Positions 32,921-45,599 of a stretch of 64,000 nucleotides of DNA are shown here, piece after piece (position 1 is the stretch's first letter; each line of letters starts with the position of its first letter). The stretch comes from Papaver somniferum (taxonomy: Eukaryota; Streptophyta; Magnoliopsida; Ranunculales; Papaveraceae), in contig NC_039359.1 of the NCBI RefSeq assembly GCF_003573695.1, positions 73,107,292-73,171,291 on the forward strand. Direction: 5' to 3'. The translations under genes and the position numbers were made by a program. The notes below the pieces were generated by a model. It saw only the letters and a list, made by a program, of their open reading frames with translations. It was not told the DNA's origin and ran no database searches.

Positions 32921-33826
32921 ATATTTAGATGTAAAGTGTTACAAGCTTACAAATAAGATACACAGAAAGAGGGGAAACCTAATTGCTTAAAGAGTAGCTT
33001 TTTTTAACAAAATTTAAGAAGCCCAATTTTTTTAAGAACACTAAAATTCTAATTTAATCTTCAATTGAACCAAACCCTATAAAATATAGATTAATCTTCA
33101 ACCTTTAAAGGTGGTGGTGCTGGTAATGGTGGTGTAGCAGGTGGTGTATGCTAGTGAATAGTGAAGATGGTGTAGACCAGTGATGGTGGTGTTGCAGGTA
33201 CCGCTGTTGTAGAATCAAAATGATAAGGAAGAAGAAAAAGTAATAAAGCAATGGAATAAGAAGAAGTGACGAATAAGATGGTGACTGTGGTGTCGGTGGC
33301 TTCCTTAAGAGAGTTTCAAAGAAGTGTTTCAAGAGGGAAGAAGAAACATCAAGAGGGAAGAAGAAGAAGTAGATAGAATGAGAGTATACGTGTGAGATGT
33401 GTTAGGGTTAGGTATATATATATATATATAGAATGGATGACTAGGATTATATTAGATGTTTAGATCTATGGTTATTGTTAGCTAACGGTTTTTTCTGCTC
33501 GGTTCGGCCGTCCTTTTAACTAATACCGTGTGCCGAGCCATAGATCCTACGGTTATGATCTCTAATACCTCCACCGGCCGTTGGATGTTCGGTATAGCTC
33601 GGTTCGGAACCGGTTCAAGCGGTTTCGGTCCGGTTTCTCGGCCCGGACGGTTTCCTGTGCAGGCTTATCCGCACCCATTCTGTTTATCTGTGCATCCATT
33701 GGATGCAAATTCGTTGGATGTTGGATTGGGTGCGGATGCCAAATTTGAAATCCGTAGTGAATTGGATTGGATGCGGATGAGGTAAAAATCGGTCCATACC
33801 GGCCCATGCTCACCCCTACATACAAG

Positions 33827-35180
33827 ATTGATACATGTGAAAACTACTACCACACCCATTCTTCAGATTTTGATCACTGTGAAACCCACCCCCAGAAAAC
33901 TTCAGGCACGCACCCATTTTTGGAGAATAAATTTCTCACATGCCCGTATTTATTAAGATTATGATTTTATTTTTATTTTTTCTCCATTCGTAGTTTCTGG
34001 TTTCTAGTTATTTCTTTAAAAACTTTGAGCAGAGGAATTGAGAGCAGCTAATGTTTACCGATTCGACGGAAGAACTTTGATTTCATGAATTTATCATCCC
34101 AAGGTTTTTATATCTCATAGTTTCCTTGTGATTTGACGAGATTTTTTTCGTTTTTAGCTTTCTAGATCTGGGAACTTCTGTTCCAAATATCACACAAAAT
34201 TCAACGGAAAGAACATGCCCTAAGCATATTCTCCTTCACTTGTTTTCCACCTGAATTATGGGCACGAGATTGAGATGTGGATTCAGTTGGAATAGCAGAT
34301 GGCATCACCGACAGATGAATTCTTTACAACAACAACGACGTGGACTTCTTTCAACAGCAATAACCAATTGATTTGGGGGTCTCTTCACCGGCAACAACAA
34401 CAGTGGATTTGGAAATTCGATTGGTATTGGGTGATTTATGGTTCGAGAAGATATTTTGACGGGAAAGAGATGAATATGTGATGGCTAGCAGTTAGATTTC
34501 GAAGTTCAGAGACAGAATGGGTTCTGGTTATTCCTGTTAAAGCAAGAGACGATAAATCGATGCCGGATAATAGAATTGAGATGGGTTTTGTGATGCTGTC
34601 AAATTGAGAGAAGAAATAAGATCATGGGTTATGTGATTTATGGGTTTGTGAAGGATTGGAAGACGACAAAATATGTGGTTAAGAATGGGTTTGATTTGGA
34701 TTCAGCTGATAGAGAAGATGATGATGTTCTGTAGCCGAAGGAAAGGATGAAGGTTCAAATCGAGAATGTATTAAGAAATTGGAGGTGTTCTTGAGCTGCA
34801 GATATTGAGATAAACAAGGAGAGTTGTTTACTTCTGATGGTAATCAAATGGGTTGCATGGAGAAGTATCGAGGTTGAAATGAAACAATGTCAGTTGTAGA
34901 TGGAAATGGTGCTACAAATTAGGGATAGAACTGAAGGTGATGCAAACAAATACTTGTCAGGTTGAGGTTTGCATCTTTTGGCAGGAACTGCAGCAACCAG
35001 TACTGGCATCTAAAACTTGGATTCTCGGTTCCTTCTTTTACTGGTCGTTCAGATATGATTAATGACGTTGATGTGCATATACATTTAAATAGTGACATTG
35101 GTATACAAAACTACATGATAAATAGTATGTCAAAGTGAAAGATAGATCTTAGATTATATGGATTCATCCTGATGCATATG
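33827..35180. other. Non-coding region, no gene supported
   Basis: Transcript-like composition in places (34270-34750) but with no recognisable protein; possibly decayed coding sequence or captured fragments. A 24-bp piece (ATTAGTGTTGGTATTGGTCA) is duplicated at about 35183 and 35253. Confidence 0.4.
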
Positions 35181-35280
35181 TATTAGTGTTGGTATTGGTC
35201 ATAAACTGATTTTTAGGAGTTGGTGTTGTTGTTTGGGAAGATACATATGTATTAGTGTTGGTATTGGTCATAATGGTTGA

Positions 35281-36025
35281 ATAATCTTTTATGCAGATAC
35301 GAAAATGCTTGCATAACCTGTTATGCATCTACAAAATTTGTTGCATAACTTGTTACGCAGTCCCGAAAATGGTCGCATAACACGTTATGCAGTTATTATT
35401 CTAGGTGCATGAAAAGTTATGTAGCTTTTTTTGTTTTTGTATAACTTGTTATGCAGTCCAGAGAATGGTTGCATAACACGTTATGTAGCTACTTTTTTGT
35501 TAGTATTGAAACCAACAACAAAAAAGGCTGCATAACACGTTATGCACCTACAATAATATTTGCATAACATGTTATGCAGTCGAGAAAATGAATTCAGAAA
35601 GCATTATGCAACCATATTTTTGTAAACACTGAATCAAAAAAAATCGATGCATAATCTTTTATGCATCCAAGGAAATGGATGCATAGCATGTTATGCATAA
35701 ATTAATAGATGCATGAACCAAAACATGGTTGTATAACGTTTTATGCATCTTTGGTCGTATATACATTATGCATCGTTTTTGGTGGCTGCATAATGGTTAT
35801 GTACCAAATTTTCAAAAATTCTGTTAAAAGAACATTCGTCTCCGATATTTTGTCAAAAAACTTAAATTTGGTATTGTTGTTTGTACTCGTTATGTAACTC
35901 TCTTAAATATCTTTCCAACGATATAAAATTTATAAAATTCCAAGGCACGGTTTTTGGATATATTATATCCAAGTTGTGTTGCCAATTATACCCCTGAAAA
36001 ATGAAGATGCAGAACCGGTTATGCA
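35281..36025. repeat. Array of an 18-bp near-palindrome, TGCATAACNNGTTATGCA
   Basis: About 14 copies, some diverged, spaced roughly 30-60 bp apart; several are complete (near 35310, 35530, 35560). Spacers are AT-rich and not themselves repeated. No flanking TIRs found with confidence. 36026-36767 holds nothing identifiable. Confidence 0.85.
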
Positions 36026-36847
36026 GACATTTTTCAAAATTTCATATAATTATGGGTGTCACAGAAGTTAAAAATAATCTTGGGCCTGACAATAAGAATA
36101 TTATTTTTTCTGGGCCTGTGCCTAATTTTCTCTTGATACATTGTATCACCAAAATTCCTCCCATTTTGTGTGATCATTTGGTACTTCAAGGTTTTCATGA
36201 CACCAAAACATTTGAATGAAACTTGCTAAATGAGTGTTTTGAGATGATTTTACACATTTTCTTTCCAGGGTTCATTTTCTTTCCAAGGTTCACGAATTTT
36301 GGATTTGGAGGATATACATATAACTTACCAACCACTTCGTGCCTTTAGATTTGAAGACCTTATATTTTGCATCTGACGCATGCTACTCATAAAATCAACA
36401 AGAAAGTGTTACCACGAAGTTTGTTTATCGATTTTCAAATGCATGGATTTTGCAATTCAAATCCATGAGTTTTATGGTGATTTTGATTTTGAAGGTTATA
36501 CTACAATAAGCTATGAGATGTTAGGGTAAATTGGAAAGCATGAGATACGAAGATCTGACGTATGTTCGTGTTATAAATAAATAATCAGGAGTGGTGAAAG
36601 GTATAAAGGTAGGAAGCTAAGCTTGTTCCACAGTATGGAGGGCATTTTCTACCTATTAGATTCTTATCAGTTGATACATTGTTTTTTTTCCCGTTTTTAA
36701 TTTTATCTCTTGACTTTAAAACATAAACTAGTTAGTCATCTTCAATTCATTCATAAAGGATTTTGTGAAATTATTTTACTAGATTGGTTTGTATTTTGTT
36801 TCATATAACTTGTATTAGTGATTTCTTTAATATATACCCAAAACTTC

Positions 36848-37518
36848 TGTAACTACCGAAAATCCAGTAGTATACCCAAATGATAATTTACTCAAGGACT
36901 AAGACATGTTAAAGAGAATGAAATCAAAATACTTCTTTATTTTATATATGATGATGACGACAAGATTATTATAAGTATAAGAACTCACAAGAACCCTAAC
37001 TTTCCTTCTCTCAACATAATCTCACTCAATACAAATTTTCCAACCCTTTTCTCAATGACCAAAGGTCCCTATTTATAGGCAAACTAGTTAGTGGAATACA
37101 ACTAATTTTATTTCGCAGAGAATCACACATTTCACGTGAACTTACTTTTTACTTCGCGCAGAGTATTTTCGAATAAAGTTTTCCCTCCTTTTTGCCGATA
37201 ACCCCGGTACCTTTTCGGTACAGCTGTCTTAGTTTCTTGTTCAACAATCCAACTGAATCTTCGTCTCTTCAAATATATATCTCTTATCGGTACCTTCGAA
37301 GAATCCCTTCGCATTATGTATTTCTTAGATCTATTCAGGCGAAGAACATTGTCTACTTCGCAGATCCAAAATATGTAAAAGTAACTTTGACATTCGATTT
37401 GACCTGTCACTGACACTTATCCTCGGGAACAACTTAAGAGATTTTTTGGATGAGATTTTCTCGTCTACTTCGGGTTATCTCGTTCGAACACGTGGTGAGT
37501 AGGTTTTATGTACCTACA
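36848..37518 (-). repeat. 3' LTR of Tat B
   Basis: 671 bp, TGTAACTACCG to GTACCTACA on the plus strand. Confidence 0.92.
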
Positions 37519-38639
37519 TTTCGCCTTTTCTCATTCTATTCGAAGGGAACAAGGATAAAATTAGAATCTCTTGGTATTCCATAACCACCACGTTTTCGTC
37601 ATTATCGCCTCCACGTGGTCACGTTCTCCACCTAACCGACTTTTACCGGTTATAATCCTTCCATCGTGCTTGTGACATTCCTTAGTCGGCTACCTGTCCT
37701 CCCACTATAAATATCTCGATCAACAATTATTTATTTCTTTCTCTTCTCTTTCACGACTTCTTTTCTTCTTCTTATTTTATGTTGCTGCTGCTACTGATGT
37801 TGCTGATATTGAGCATGTGGTTGATGTTCTTGTTGTTGGATCATCAACTTCTCCAGATTTTCCCTCTTCCTTTTCTGTTTTATTATCATGGCTCCTAAGA
37901 AAACCCCATCACCAACATCGTTTAAAACACCCGAGGAATTTCAAGTTGATTTCAAGAAGAAAGGTCGGTCTCTTTCACCCGCCATTGATTCTTCTGTTAA
38001 ACCCCCAATTACTGCGACTATGAATATGGAGTTGAACTATAGATGAATCCAATCTGAAATATGGTCTGCAAATAAGATTATCATTACCGTCGGCCAACTG
38101 AGGGAAGGATTGTCTTTTCCTTTATATGATCCTTCTAATCCTCTTTTCTATGAGATTCTGAACAAGCTTCAGCGAGGTGTCTTTCAACTTTGTGGGAATG
38201 CACTTTGTATTTCCAATAAATTCATGATTCGTTCTAAAGGTGATGTCTCGCAGATCCCGTTTTTCGGGAAGGAATATGATCCTCGGGATTATACATCGAT
38301 TCCTTCACAATTAACTATTTGGGTAAACCCATGAGTACGAGGAAATACCAAGAATGGGGTATCAAACTTTCTCGAAATACTCTTCCCAATTCATCTAATT
38401 CTCTTCTTCATGATGTGGAACCTTTCGGTCATGAGAAGAATGATCACCTTCGTTGGTCTAATGATGAAGATTAGTTATTTCCGGTTTTTGATTTCAAGTA
38501 TTCCTATTAAAGATAAACTCTTGCTATGTGTTCGAACATATTTGGGAAGATTGATCAAAACCGTGACTAGGGATTTTCATATTTTTGTAAGTATGAGAAA
38601 AGGGAGATCAAGAACAAAATTCGCTAATAATCAGATCAG

Positions 38640-39664
38640 GAATGAAGATATTGACAAATCAGGTTTCCTAACAGTATTGATAACAAGCATGAATTTGCTC
38701 GTTTCGTTGACAGCTCTTGCTTTAGAAAATACGAAACTCTCAAGGGAATGGATTTTACGACTGAAAAGAAGTTTGATCCTGATGTTCAAAACAAGAAATA
38801 TGTGAAGTTTGTTCAAGATCGGAACTGGGGTAATCTTTTTGATCTTGAAGAATTTTCACCTGATATGGTAAGAGTATTCTATGCCAATATTCACAGTGTT
38901 GATCACAAAAAGCTTAGCTTTGTAACTTTTATTGGTCGAGGAATCTATTATGTTGATCGTAAGACAATTTCTAATGCTATTAACTACAATGAGAAGAATC
39001 ACTTGATTACTGGAGTTGAAATTGAACACGATACCATATCAACATATCTCATTGGAAATAAAACTAGATGGGAGAATTATAGATTACCAACAAAAGATAT
39101 ACCCTTCCATTTGAGGATTTTCGGCAAACTTGCCTTATAAACCATTTTTGCAAGTACAAGAGATAAGTCGGTTTGGGACAAGATGTTTGCTGAATTTGTC
39201 TATTTTCTGTTAGAAGAAGCTTCTCAAGTAGATCTCTGTGGAATCATTGTCAATCAAATGATTAAGATATCAGAGTATATCTCTTTCTCTGGTATCAAGA
39301 GACATCTTGGTTTTCCTTGCATTATTATCAAAGTCTGTGAATCTGTTGCAGGAGATGACTTTGTTGATATGAAAATCATTAGTGCTGTAACGGATAAGAC
39401 TATAAGTCAAATGATAGGAGGACGAACCTCCAAGAAGGTGGTCAAAAGATTCTCACCAAACTCTTTCAAGAAATCTCTAGGTATTCATCTTGAAAAGATT
39501 GGTAAGTAACTTGACTTCTTTCAAAAACAGATAGCATTTACTGCAAGAAAAGATCCAGAAATCCATAAAGGGATTCTAAGCTTCGAATCTGAGTTTTGTA
39601 ACCTTGAAGCTGAAATTGAAGAAAATCGTCAAAAGTCTCTTTGTGAGCAAATAAACGAAGCTTG
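38640..39664 (+). pseudogene. Retrotransposon-associated ORF with putative plant transposon protein domain
   Basis: Frames joined by small shifts: FTTEKKFDPDVQNKKYVKFV, then FDLEEFSPDMVRVFYANIHS, then GRGIYYVDRKTISNAINY, W..RLPTKDIPFHLRIFGKL, and in the next frame FAEFVYFLLEEASQVDLCGI and HLGFPCIIIK; a coiled-coil tail with FESEFCNLEAEIEENRQKSL ends at 39664. The FYANxx..RG..Y.VD...I pattern resembles the 'putative plant transposon protein' domain found in uncharacterised TE-linked plant genes. Stop near 39140. Function unknown. Confidence 0.5.
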
Positions 39665-41080
39665 AATTGTCTTCAAGATATCTAGAAAAATATGCTGCAA
39701 TTTTGATTTCTTTCATTGATTGTAGTAAGTCTATTATGAATAAAAACTATTATGAATAAAGTTATTTGATTTATAATTTTTCTTGTGATAGTTTTTTATT
39801 TTCATAGCCCGTGCTTGAATGCTTTACTTATTGCTATGAATGTTTATGGGATGTTTGATTTCGGTTTTATTACCTTGATATTCGATCTCATAATATGGTG
39901 TGAACCCTTATGGTTTGGGTGACTTTTTGATTTAGCAGGATTAAGTTCTAGCCCATGTTGGTAGGCTTTATCAAAGGATCATGAGGAGTCCTGATAGAAA
40001 CAATATGTGAAAAAGTCACAATATGTTGAATCGGTTTTGGTTTAGCATAAAACCATATGTATTTCGCAGGTTTTCAACTTTTGCTTGCAATAGTTAGAAA
40101 CCGATTTTCAACCTTTCTCTGGTAAATGTTGGTTGTTGTTATTCTTTTGTTTTTGATATCAATTCTCTCTGGAAGAAGAAGATTCGATTTTATTGGAGAA
40201 GTTGGATGCAAAATTGAGGTAACAATCTTGTTAGTTAATTGTTTTCTTGTTTAAGAAAAGCCTAATGTTATTGCTTATATCTTTTTGGTTTTGCTTAACA
40301 AAATTTCGGTACAATTAATGTTTTTATTCCATTATGTGTATATGGATGTGTGTGTGATTCAATTGGTTCCGGTTAAGAAAAACTATTGTTATCTTACTTT
40401 GTTGTGTGGTATCAATTGTTTAGGCTTACAAAATTTTACGGTGCATTGCAGTGCTTTAATGTTTATGTTGTTTCAATTGCTTCTAGTTGAGGTGAATAAT
40501 TATGCAAGTTGATCTATTTTGGTTTGTATGAATTATTTATGGCTTGACAAAAGAATATGTTGATGGGATGAGTTGTTTAGTCCAATTCGATTCCGGATAA
40601 GAGAAATTAAGTTAATTCTAATCTTAGTTAGACTTATCAAAATGGAGGTTTCGGTTATTCAAGTCTAATATAATGCCTAAACAAGAAATGCTAGTTAACT
40701 AACCTAGTATTTGGATTGTTTAAAACTTAAAGGTCTAAGTTATATGGATAATTAGAACCTGATGAGAAAAATAGAGTTTATCTTTGTTTTGGTCTTATCG
40801 AATGAAGCGATTGTATTCATACAATCGGTTTAGCAAAGGAACTAATGTGATTAGTTGTTTTTTGGTTTGCTAAACTAGTTGGGAAAATTTCTTCGGGAAA
40901 TTGTTTCCATGATAACATATCAAAAAATAATTACTTTGTAGTTTCGATTTTGATATTGGTTATCAAAAATGGTGTGTGGAACCCTCGTGCTTGACTCAAC
41001 AGTTTGCAAGTCTATTTTGAGATTTATAAGATCCTTTTCGTGTTGTCCTTTATTTTTTCGTCTCTTTGCCATTTTGTGAC
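39665..41080 (+). other. Non-coding internal region of the SIRE-like fragment
   Basis: AT-rich, no protein family recognised. Scattered plus-strand ORFs under 80 codons appear random. Confidence 0.4.
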
Positions 41081-41098
41081 AAAAAGGGGGAGAAATAT

Positions 41099-42974
41099 AT
41101 GAAGTAAACAAGTGATTCTGGTATCAATTTATATTGATTGTACTCGTACGATAGAATATGAAAGATCAGATCACAAAACTACGATAAAAGTAGTATCAGT
41201 CTGGCTTCACACTCCCAATGAAGTCTTTAAGTCGTTAACCCGGTTTTAGAAGAAGAAAACCAAAGGTTAAAGGAGAAACGACTCTTGCACGCAAACTAGT
41301 ATCACACGTAAGGTGTGGGGATTAGTTTTGCACAACACTAGATGTCTCCTTTATATAGTCTTTCAAATCAGGGTTTGCAATTAGGTTACCTTGGTAACAA
41401 AGCAATCAATATCCACCGTTAGATGAAAACCTGATTTAGATTCAAGATAATATTTCTCAACTGTTAGATCGAAAACTTAGCTTGTTATACACACTTGACA
41501 ATGCGCGTTTCTAGGTTTGTTAACTGTACCCAAACGTATGCACTTGTTGGTTCAACAATAGTTAACCAAATGGTTATCCATATGAGCATTTCATATCAAC
41601 CATGTTCTTATTTACCATAACTAGTTCAAATGACTTCAAATGAACTAGTTAGAGAGTTGTTCAATTGCAAGGAAATCTTATGTACTACACAAGACACAAT
41701 TGAAGCAAAGATGATTTGATTTACTTGAATCGGTTCATGAACTTTTATAGCCACGGTTTGCAAACTGCATTCCTTAGTCTTTTTAAGTTTAAGTTCAGAA
41801 ATCATCTTCAGATATATAACCTTCTTAAGTTCGCAGACTAGGTTCGCAGACTTAAGTTACCGGGTAGAGTTTACAAACTCCAGCAGAAATTCTCGGGTTT
41901 GAGAACTTCGCCGGTTCGCGGACTGGATTCGCGGTCTGAGTTCGCGGACTTAGCTTCACGCAAGTAGTTTGTCAACTGCAGCAGAAATTCTCGGGTTTGA
42001 GAACTTCGGCAGTTCGCTGACTTGGCTCACGCCATTCTTCAGGTTCTCTTGATCAACAAAGTTCGCAAACTTTGGTTCAAGGAATATGACTTATACATAA
42101 ATGTGTTTCCACAACAATGCTTATGTCCACCATTGTTTATGTAATCTAAACTCTCATTTCAATCATTGAAACATTCTTATAGGACGTTATATAGTTGTTA
42201 CACCATTTCTCGTCAAAGCAATTTTCAAGATGATTGAAACATATCATGACTTTCGTCACATGGTAAAGATAAACTTGATCGAAGCGAAAAGCTTACCAAC
42301 ACATATTTCGAGATATAGATAGGTGAGGTATACTCGACTCGAAATACCAAATGTGTAAAATCCAAGTCTATATATATATCATACGACTTCTTGTCTCAAA
42401 GGTAGGAGATACAGTAGATAGACTTTTGAGTGACAGATAAGTTCAAGTCTTCACATACCTTTTTGTCGAGAAGTTCCACCGGTTACTTGAGTAGTTCTTC
42501 TACTTGTATGATGAATCACCATGAAGTCCTTGAGCTCAACTACACTTTCTATCATAGTTCGAAACTTAGCTATAATAGACTAGAAATCAAGACTTATAGT
42601 TTTGATCACTAACATTGACAAACATGCTTGAGATAACAACGCGTGCCAATTCGACCGAGCAATGCTCTAACAATTTACTTTATATTTCCGCATTATAATT
42701 GTTTTATTATAATTAAAGTAAATTGCACAAACGTTAATTCTTATTTACTTGATAAGAAATCTTATTGTATTTGGTTAAGTCTGAACCTTTGTATCAAGTA
42801 AACACACTTCGTCGTTGTATTGTCTCGATCTCGTATTCATAGACGATCACACGAAGTGTGAACCAATTTGTTGTATTGTCTCGACTCATTCCATAGACAA
42901 TCACTTTCGGATAAAGGACTTATAGGAAGGAAAAGTTTTAGCTGGAGGTATATTTGGGTACCCTCGCCTTTTCA
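41099..42974 (+). repeat. 3' LTR of the SIRE-like fragment
   Basis: It begins just after the polypurine tract (TGAAGTAAAC) and ends CCCTCGCCTTTTCA; about 1.88 kb. No second copy lies in the window, so the ends rest on the TG..CA rule, the tract, and resumption of the Tat extra ORF right after 42974. Confidence 0.6.
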
Positions 42975-43799
42975 GTAGGGTTCTGAACCTGGCTGCTCTG
43001 ACCAAAGTAAAGGATCCTTTAGCGATCTCGAGTCAATCTACTCCTCCCCCTCTTAAGCATCAATCTTTCAGTCCTCGTCAAGATGTTGTTCCTTCCAAAC
43101 CTCTTAATGATTCGAATCCTCCCATCACTATTCCCTCATTTGTCAATGTGGAGGATTCCATAGTCAAGCCCCACGAAGGTGAGAATATGAAAAAGAAAGG
43201 AAAAAAGAAGGTGTGTATGAAGTAGATGATCCAGCTTATCTTCCTGATATGGGGTTTCTACAGCAGATTTACTTTTCTGCTCGAGATAACGCCTCTCTTA
43301 GGTCTCATGCTCTTGAGTCTTTGGCTTCCTTTAGCTCTGATAACTTCCTCGCCGAAGATCATTCCTTCTTGGAGAATGCTTCACTGAATCTGTCTTTCAA
43401 ACATCGTGCTTCCTTAATGGGTTAGGTAGGTATTAGTCCATTCCTTTATGTTATTTTACAAATTATTCTCGCATTATGACTATTTAATTAAGATTTATTT
43501 CGTGGGTCTTATCAGCCTTAATGGGTTTGGTAAGTATTAGTCCATTCCTTTATGTTCTTTTCCTAGGCGAAGGGTTTAAGTTTCCATAGAAACTATTTTA
43601 TTTCGTGGGTTTTGTCAGCCTCCTAGTGAGGTCTTACTTGCATGTTATTGAGGTCTTATTTCGCCCAATTCTATTTTGTTTGTGTATATATGAAAATATA
43701 TCTCATTACATAATGGATTTGCTATTGAGTACATATCTTTTTTATTTATTTATTCACTAGAACAGTACATTGCTATGGATAATACTTTTTGATGTAAAC

Positions 43800-44881
43800 T
43801 TGATTCCAGGGATGATCTAATCTTCGATATTGTCTCTCGATTTCTCCATATATCATATTTACTTCGTCTCATATCTCCCTTTCTTTGAAGCCTGCAAGTT
43901 CGTATGCTCCATTTCCTACCATCCTTTTAACGATACAGGGACCTTCCCACGTGGGTTCCAACTTTTCTCATGGCCCTTTCTGATAGGGTGGGATCTCTCA
44001 TAATACTAATTCTTCTGGCATAAAGCTCCGTTCCTTCACCCTTTATTATATTCCTGAGATAGCCTCTGATGATAGTTCCTCATATGTCGAAGTGCAGTTT
44101 ATTTGTTTTCTTCCAAGTCATCTACCTTTGCGAGTACAAATCTGAGTTTAAACCCTTTCTCCATGCCTCTTTCTTCGTGGTGGGAATGATGATCTCGGTT
44201 GGTAACACTTCCTCTACTCCATATTCCAAGCAGAAAGGTGATATTCCTATAGCATCCCCTTCTCGTAGTTCTATACGACCATAGCACGTTTGTCACCTGT
44301 TCACACCATCCTTTAAGATGAACCTCTAACTTCTTCTTTAATATGGTAGCTATTGCCTTTTTTTTCGCCTCCGCTTGCCCATTACTCTGTGGGTATAACA
44401 GAGTTGACTTTCAAGATTAAATTTTGAACGCTTTAAATAGCATCTTCACATTTTCTCCCTCAAATTGTTTTCCATTGTCAGATACGATTTGAACTGGAAT
44501 TCCGAATCTGTATATAATGTGTTCGATAATAATATCACAAAAATCACCATCACGAGTATGCTGTAAGGCTTTAGCTTCGACCCACTTCATGAAATAATCT
44601 GTTGCCACTATTAAGTATCTTCGTTGTTTAATCCCAGTCACGAATAGTTCCACAATATCTATGCCCCACATGGCGAACGACCAAACACTTAGTACATAAT
44701 TTAAGCTCGTAGCTGGTGCATGTATCCGTTTCCCGAATCTTTGACAGGATTCGCATCTTGTAGCAATATTCCTCGCATCATTATACATGTGTGGCCAGAA
44801 ATACCCCTGTGTTTTAATTTTATAAGCTAAAGATCTGGTACCATTGTGATTGCCTGTGTCACCACAGTATATTGACTTCAT
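43800..44881 (-). pseudogene. Tat B integrase
   Basis: Minus strand. HHCC zinc region (GNHNGTRSLAYKIKTQGYFW, CESCQRF), catalytic residues in WGIDIVELF (first D), IVSDNGKQFEG (second D) and NGQAEAKKKAI (E, in a shifted frame near 44380), then NVLWSYRTT and a C-terminal DNA-binding region to about 43800. It would insert element cDNA into chromosomes. Several frameshifts between 44297 and 44416 make it inactive. Confidence 0.8.
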
Positions 44882-44884
44882 TAT

Positions 44885-45517
44885 TTATATCCCTTCTTTT
44901 TGTGATAAACATCTCATAAGTGGGCCCATGAATAATCTTCGATATAGGATTCCTTCTCGCACTTCATAATTCGTTGCTTTGCTCTTAATCTTATTTTCCT
45001 CAAGCATATCGCGAGGTAAATCTCCTTTCGTCAGATATTTATAATTGGGAGATCGCCAATCCTCATCGTCTAGCTCAATTTCTTCATCTTCCACCAGCAT
45101 AAGTTTTGGTTCTTCATCTTCCTTGTTTATTGATGGTTGCATTAGACGCTCGATACAGATATGCTCAATTATGAGGTCAATGATCATTGAAGTTATACAA
45201 GCCAATGTGTCAGCATGTCTGTTATTGTCTATGCCTATGTGCCTCCAGATTATATTCGTTATTGGAGAAGATTGTTCTTTTACAAATTTCAAATATTTAT
45301 ACATCTTATGATCACTTGCATTGTATCTTCCTTCAATCTGTCGAACCACTAACTGCGAATCACTGGTTATCCTCACTTTTTCCAGCTGCATCTCGTCAGC
45401 TATCCTTAAGTCATGCACCACTTCCTTATACTCCGTTTCATTATTTGTTGCTTTATATTCTAATCGAAAGCAGTAGACTATTCTCACTCCTCCTGGCGAA
45501 GTGAACACTATTCCCAT
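44885..45517 (-). pseudogene. Tat B additional (archaeal-type) RNase H
   Basis: 210 codons with VFTSPGGVRIVYCFRLEYKA, TNNETEYKEVVHDLRIADEM and ITSDSQLVVRQIEGRYN. A second RNase H domain between pol RNase H and integrase is a Tat-lineage marker. The C-terminal part runs into the integrase leader. The frame is short and separated from the upstream domains by stops. Confidence 0.8.
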
Positions 45518-45599
45518 TCCTCCACCCGAACTTTTTGAAGATCCGTCGATAAATATTTCCCGTATTCATGGATGATTTTCTTTGTGTAAGTCATTTGGA

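Larger units (their letters stand above)
30596..33666. mobile_element. hAT-like element 3, nested in hAT element 2
   Basis: Ends CTGGGCCTGCAC and GTGCAGGCTT, flanked by ATCCGCAC (30588-30595; 33667-33674). Subterminal GGCCGG/CCGGTT-rich sequence. The exact ends are uncertain by two bases because the duplication reaches into the termini. No transposase seen; 33105-33420 is low-complexity GGTGGT repeat ending in (TA)n. Confidence 0.75.
30217..33818. mobile_element. Non-autonomous hAT element 2 (outer shell of a nest)
   Basis: Ends TAGGGGTGAGCA and TGCTCACCCCTA, exact 8-bp target duplication CATACAAG (30209-30216; 33819-33826). Interior rich in GCGGATGG and ATCCGCA motifs as in hAT element 1. 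Split by a further element at 30596-33666. Confidence 0.9.
38505..42974 (+). mobile_element. SIRE-like Ty1/copia 3' fragment nested in Tat B
   Basis: Plus strand: an env-region-like pseudogene (38640-39664), AT-rich non-coding DNA, a polypurine tract (AAAAAGGGGGAGA, 41081-41093) and an LTR running to TTTTCA at 42974. The AAAAAGGGGGAG tract is typical of SIRE/Maximus elements. Gag-pol and 5' LTR are missing, and no matching target duplication was found at the left, so it is 5'-truncated or rearranged. The left boundary is approximate. Confidence 0.65.
37888..43431 (+). pseudogene. Tat B antisense extra ORF, split by a Copia fragment
   Basis: On the strand opposite to gag-pol, next to the 3' LTR. 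Part 1 starts MAPKKTPSPTSFKTPEEFQV (37888), has an in-frame TGA at 38043-38045, then REGLSFPLYDPSNPLFYEIL up to about 38500. Part 2 (from about 42979) reads VLNLAALTKVKDPLAISSQS and a Pro/Ser-rich tail, then 43213-43425 (VDDPAYLPDMGFLQQIYFSA). Antisense extra ORFs of unknown function near the 3' LTR are known in Tat elements. Stops and the insertion make this copy defective. 43417-43560 has a roughly 100-bp-spaced repeat of TAATGGGTT..ATTAGTCCATTCC. Confidence 0.65.

Noticed and set aside
33105..33332. His/Leu-rich minus-strand ORF
   Set aside because: Low-complexity GGTGGT repeat read backwards.
35281..36025. CRISPR-like array of palindromes
   Set aside because: Spacing is irregular, there is no leader or cas gene, and repeats vary. 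Treated as a dyad-motif array instead.
44069..45504. Plus-strand ORFs over Tat B pol
   Set aside because: Antisense to integrase and RNase H frames with recognisable motifs.
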